This document shows, one piece after another, positions 5,326-6,199 of a DNA stretch of 6,199 bases (within the stretch, counting starts at the first letter, position 1; each line of letters begins with the position of its first letter). Below the pieces are notes generated by a model. It made no database searches. It was not told the DNA's origin and saw only the letters and a program-made list of their open reading frames with translations. The DNA comes from Saprospiraceae bacterium (GTDB lineage: Bacteria; Bacteroidota; Bacteroidia; Chitinophagales; Saprospiraceae). The stretch spans positions 1-6,199 of the forward strand of contig JAHDII010000202.1 of assembly GCA_020630895.1 (NCBI GenBank), in the 5' to 3' direction. The position numbers and the translations under genes are program-made.

Positions 5326-6199
5326 ATGGAAGAATATGTTGCTTATGCTAAAACCTTAAACTATGCTATTCCTTTTTTTATGACTCTAATATCTATTGAG
5401 TTTTTTGTAGGGTTATATCAAGGGAAAAAAACAGTTCGAAGTATGGATACTATTTCTAGTTTAAGTTCTGGTATTTCCGTTAAAAGATGTTTTAAAACTA
5501 ACTGTTACGATTGTTGGATCTTCTTTTATGGTCAAATATTTAGCCATTTTTGATATTCAAACTACTTGGATTTTGGTTGTTTTGGCTTTTATTGGAAAAG
5601 ATTTTGCAGGGTATTGGTCTCATCGGTTTGAACATAAAATTAATGTATTTTGGAATAGACATATTATTCATCATAGTAGCGAAGAATTTAATTTAGCTTG
5701 TGCCTTACGACAATCTATTTCTGGAAACTTTGGGCTTTTCTTTTTTTTATTATTGCCTATGGCAATTATTGGTGTTCCTGCTGAAGTATATGCTGTTGTT
5801 GCTCCTATACATTTGTTTGCACAATTTTGGTATCATACTACCATTATTAATAAAATGGGATTTTTAGAATATATTATTGTGACTCCTTCGCATCATAGAG
5901 TACATCATGCTATTAATGATGAATATATTGATAAAAATTTTTCTCAAATTTTTATTATTTGGGATAAACTATTTGGAACATTTCAAGAAGAATTAAAAGA
6001 AGTACCCCCTGTTTATGGTGTAAAAAAACCTGTACAAACTTGGAATCCTTTTTTAATTAATTATATGCACATGTGGCAAATTTTTAAGGATAGTATTAGA
6101 ACAAAAAATATTTGGGATAAAATAAGAATTTGGTTTATGCCTACTGGTTGGCGACCTGAAGATGTCAAAAAAAAATATCCTTTAGAAATTGTAACTAAC
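5326..6199 (+). pseudogene. Fatty acid hydroxylase/sterol desaturase family membrane protein, frameshifted and cut by the right edge
   Basis: The ATG at 5326 opens a frame with a good family N-terminus: one hydrophobic segment, then MDTISSLSSGI. It turns to unrelated residues after about codon 52 and stops at 5551-5553. From about 5483 the protein continues one base later, in the frame that includes the GAT codon at 5486, and runs open to the window end. Joined, about 291 residues are visible. The three histidine clusters of the di-iron superfamily are intact: HRFEH (99-103, HX3H), HIIHH (112-116, HX2HH) and HRVHH (190-194, HX2HH), plus QFWYH and a conserved tail with WFMPTGWRP. Enzymes of this integral-membrane superfamily use di-iron and oxygen to hydroxylate or desaturate lipids; the substrate here is unknown. 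The part after the break looks fully conserved, so this is either a sequencing error, a recent mutation or, less likely, recoding. The ATG at 5528 could start the downstream frame but would lose the first membrane segment. AGGAA directly abuts the start codon, too close for a standard ribosome site. Confidence 0.85.
5470..5486 (+). other. Frameshift site within the sterol-desaturase-family gene
   Basis: The frame must change between the upstream-frame codons for SSGIS and the downstream-frame codons for KDVLKLTVTIVG. The downstream frame has a TAA at 5462-5464, so the break lies after that. The simplest repair removes one A from the AAAA run at 5482-5485, giving SGIS-VKDVLKL. A loss of two or five bases around 5473-5482 would also restore frame, and a five-base loss might better restore the length I recall for relatives in this loop. 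Confidence 0.8.

Noticed and set aside
5482..5486. Programmed ribosomal frameshift in the hydroxylase gene
   Set aside because: An A4 run alone is a weak +1 site, no stop codon or clear stimulator sits at the shift point, and the family is normally a single frame; an error or recent mutation is simpler.

Overview
The window is strongly A+T-rich and looks like chromosomal DNA of a Bacteroidota bacterium, probably a flavobacterium-like or related low-GC lineage. Three observations point there. Upstream regions carry TAnnTTTG boxes, the -7 element of Bacteroidota promoters, and the starts lack convincing Shine-Dalgarno sites. A bacillithiol-type glycosyltransferase (BshA) sits at the left edge. 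The sterol-desaturase-family protein at the right edge resembles the version common in this phylum. I cannot name a genus.

Left block (1-1891, minus strand): the N-terminal 52 codons of bshA, preceded on the same strand by a complete AarF/UbiB/ABC1-family atypical kinase with two C-terminal membrane segments. The two are separated by 52 bp and are probably co-transcribed from a promoter near 1918-1925.

Centre (2018-4511, plus strand): a divergent promoter region of about 150 bp leads into a two-gene unit. The first gene encodes a 444-residue protein with no recognised enzymatic function. The second encodes a 369-residue trypsin/HtrA-like serine protease with an intact catalytic triad, no signal peptide and no PDZ domain. 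In the protease, a four-cysteine zinc ribbon and a C-terminal domain take the place of PDZ. That C-terminal domain visibly resembles a domain in the first gene's product (shared TN[VI], N[FY]xL and AD[KE]LD[DN][LI]L patterns). I read it as a YbjN / type III secretion chaperone-like fold. This suggests a cytoplasmic protease-adaptor pair and is the most interesting item in the window.

Right block (4522-6199): a minus-strand lipoprotein resembling the DUF4163/DUF3298 (RsiV/PdaC-like) family converges on the protease gene, with a small hairpin and T-tract at the junction. Its promoter lies back to back with the promoter of a plus-strand fatty-acid-hydroxylase/sterol-desaturase family gene that runs off the right edge. 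That gene is broken by a frameshift near 5470-5486: the N-terminal and C-terminal parts are both well conserved but lie in different frames.

No tRNA, rRNA, CRISPR array or insertion sequence was seen. There is no gene-free stretch longer than about 155 bp.
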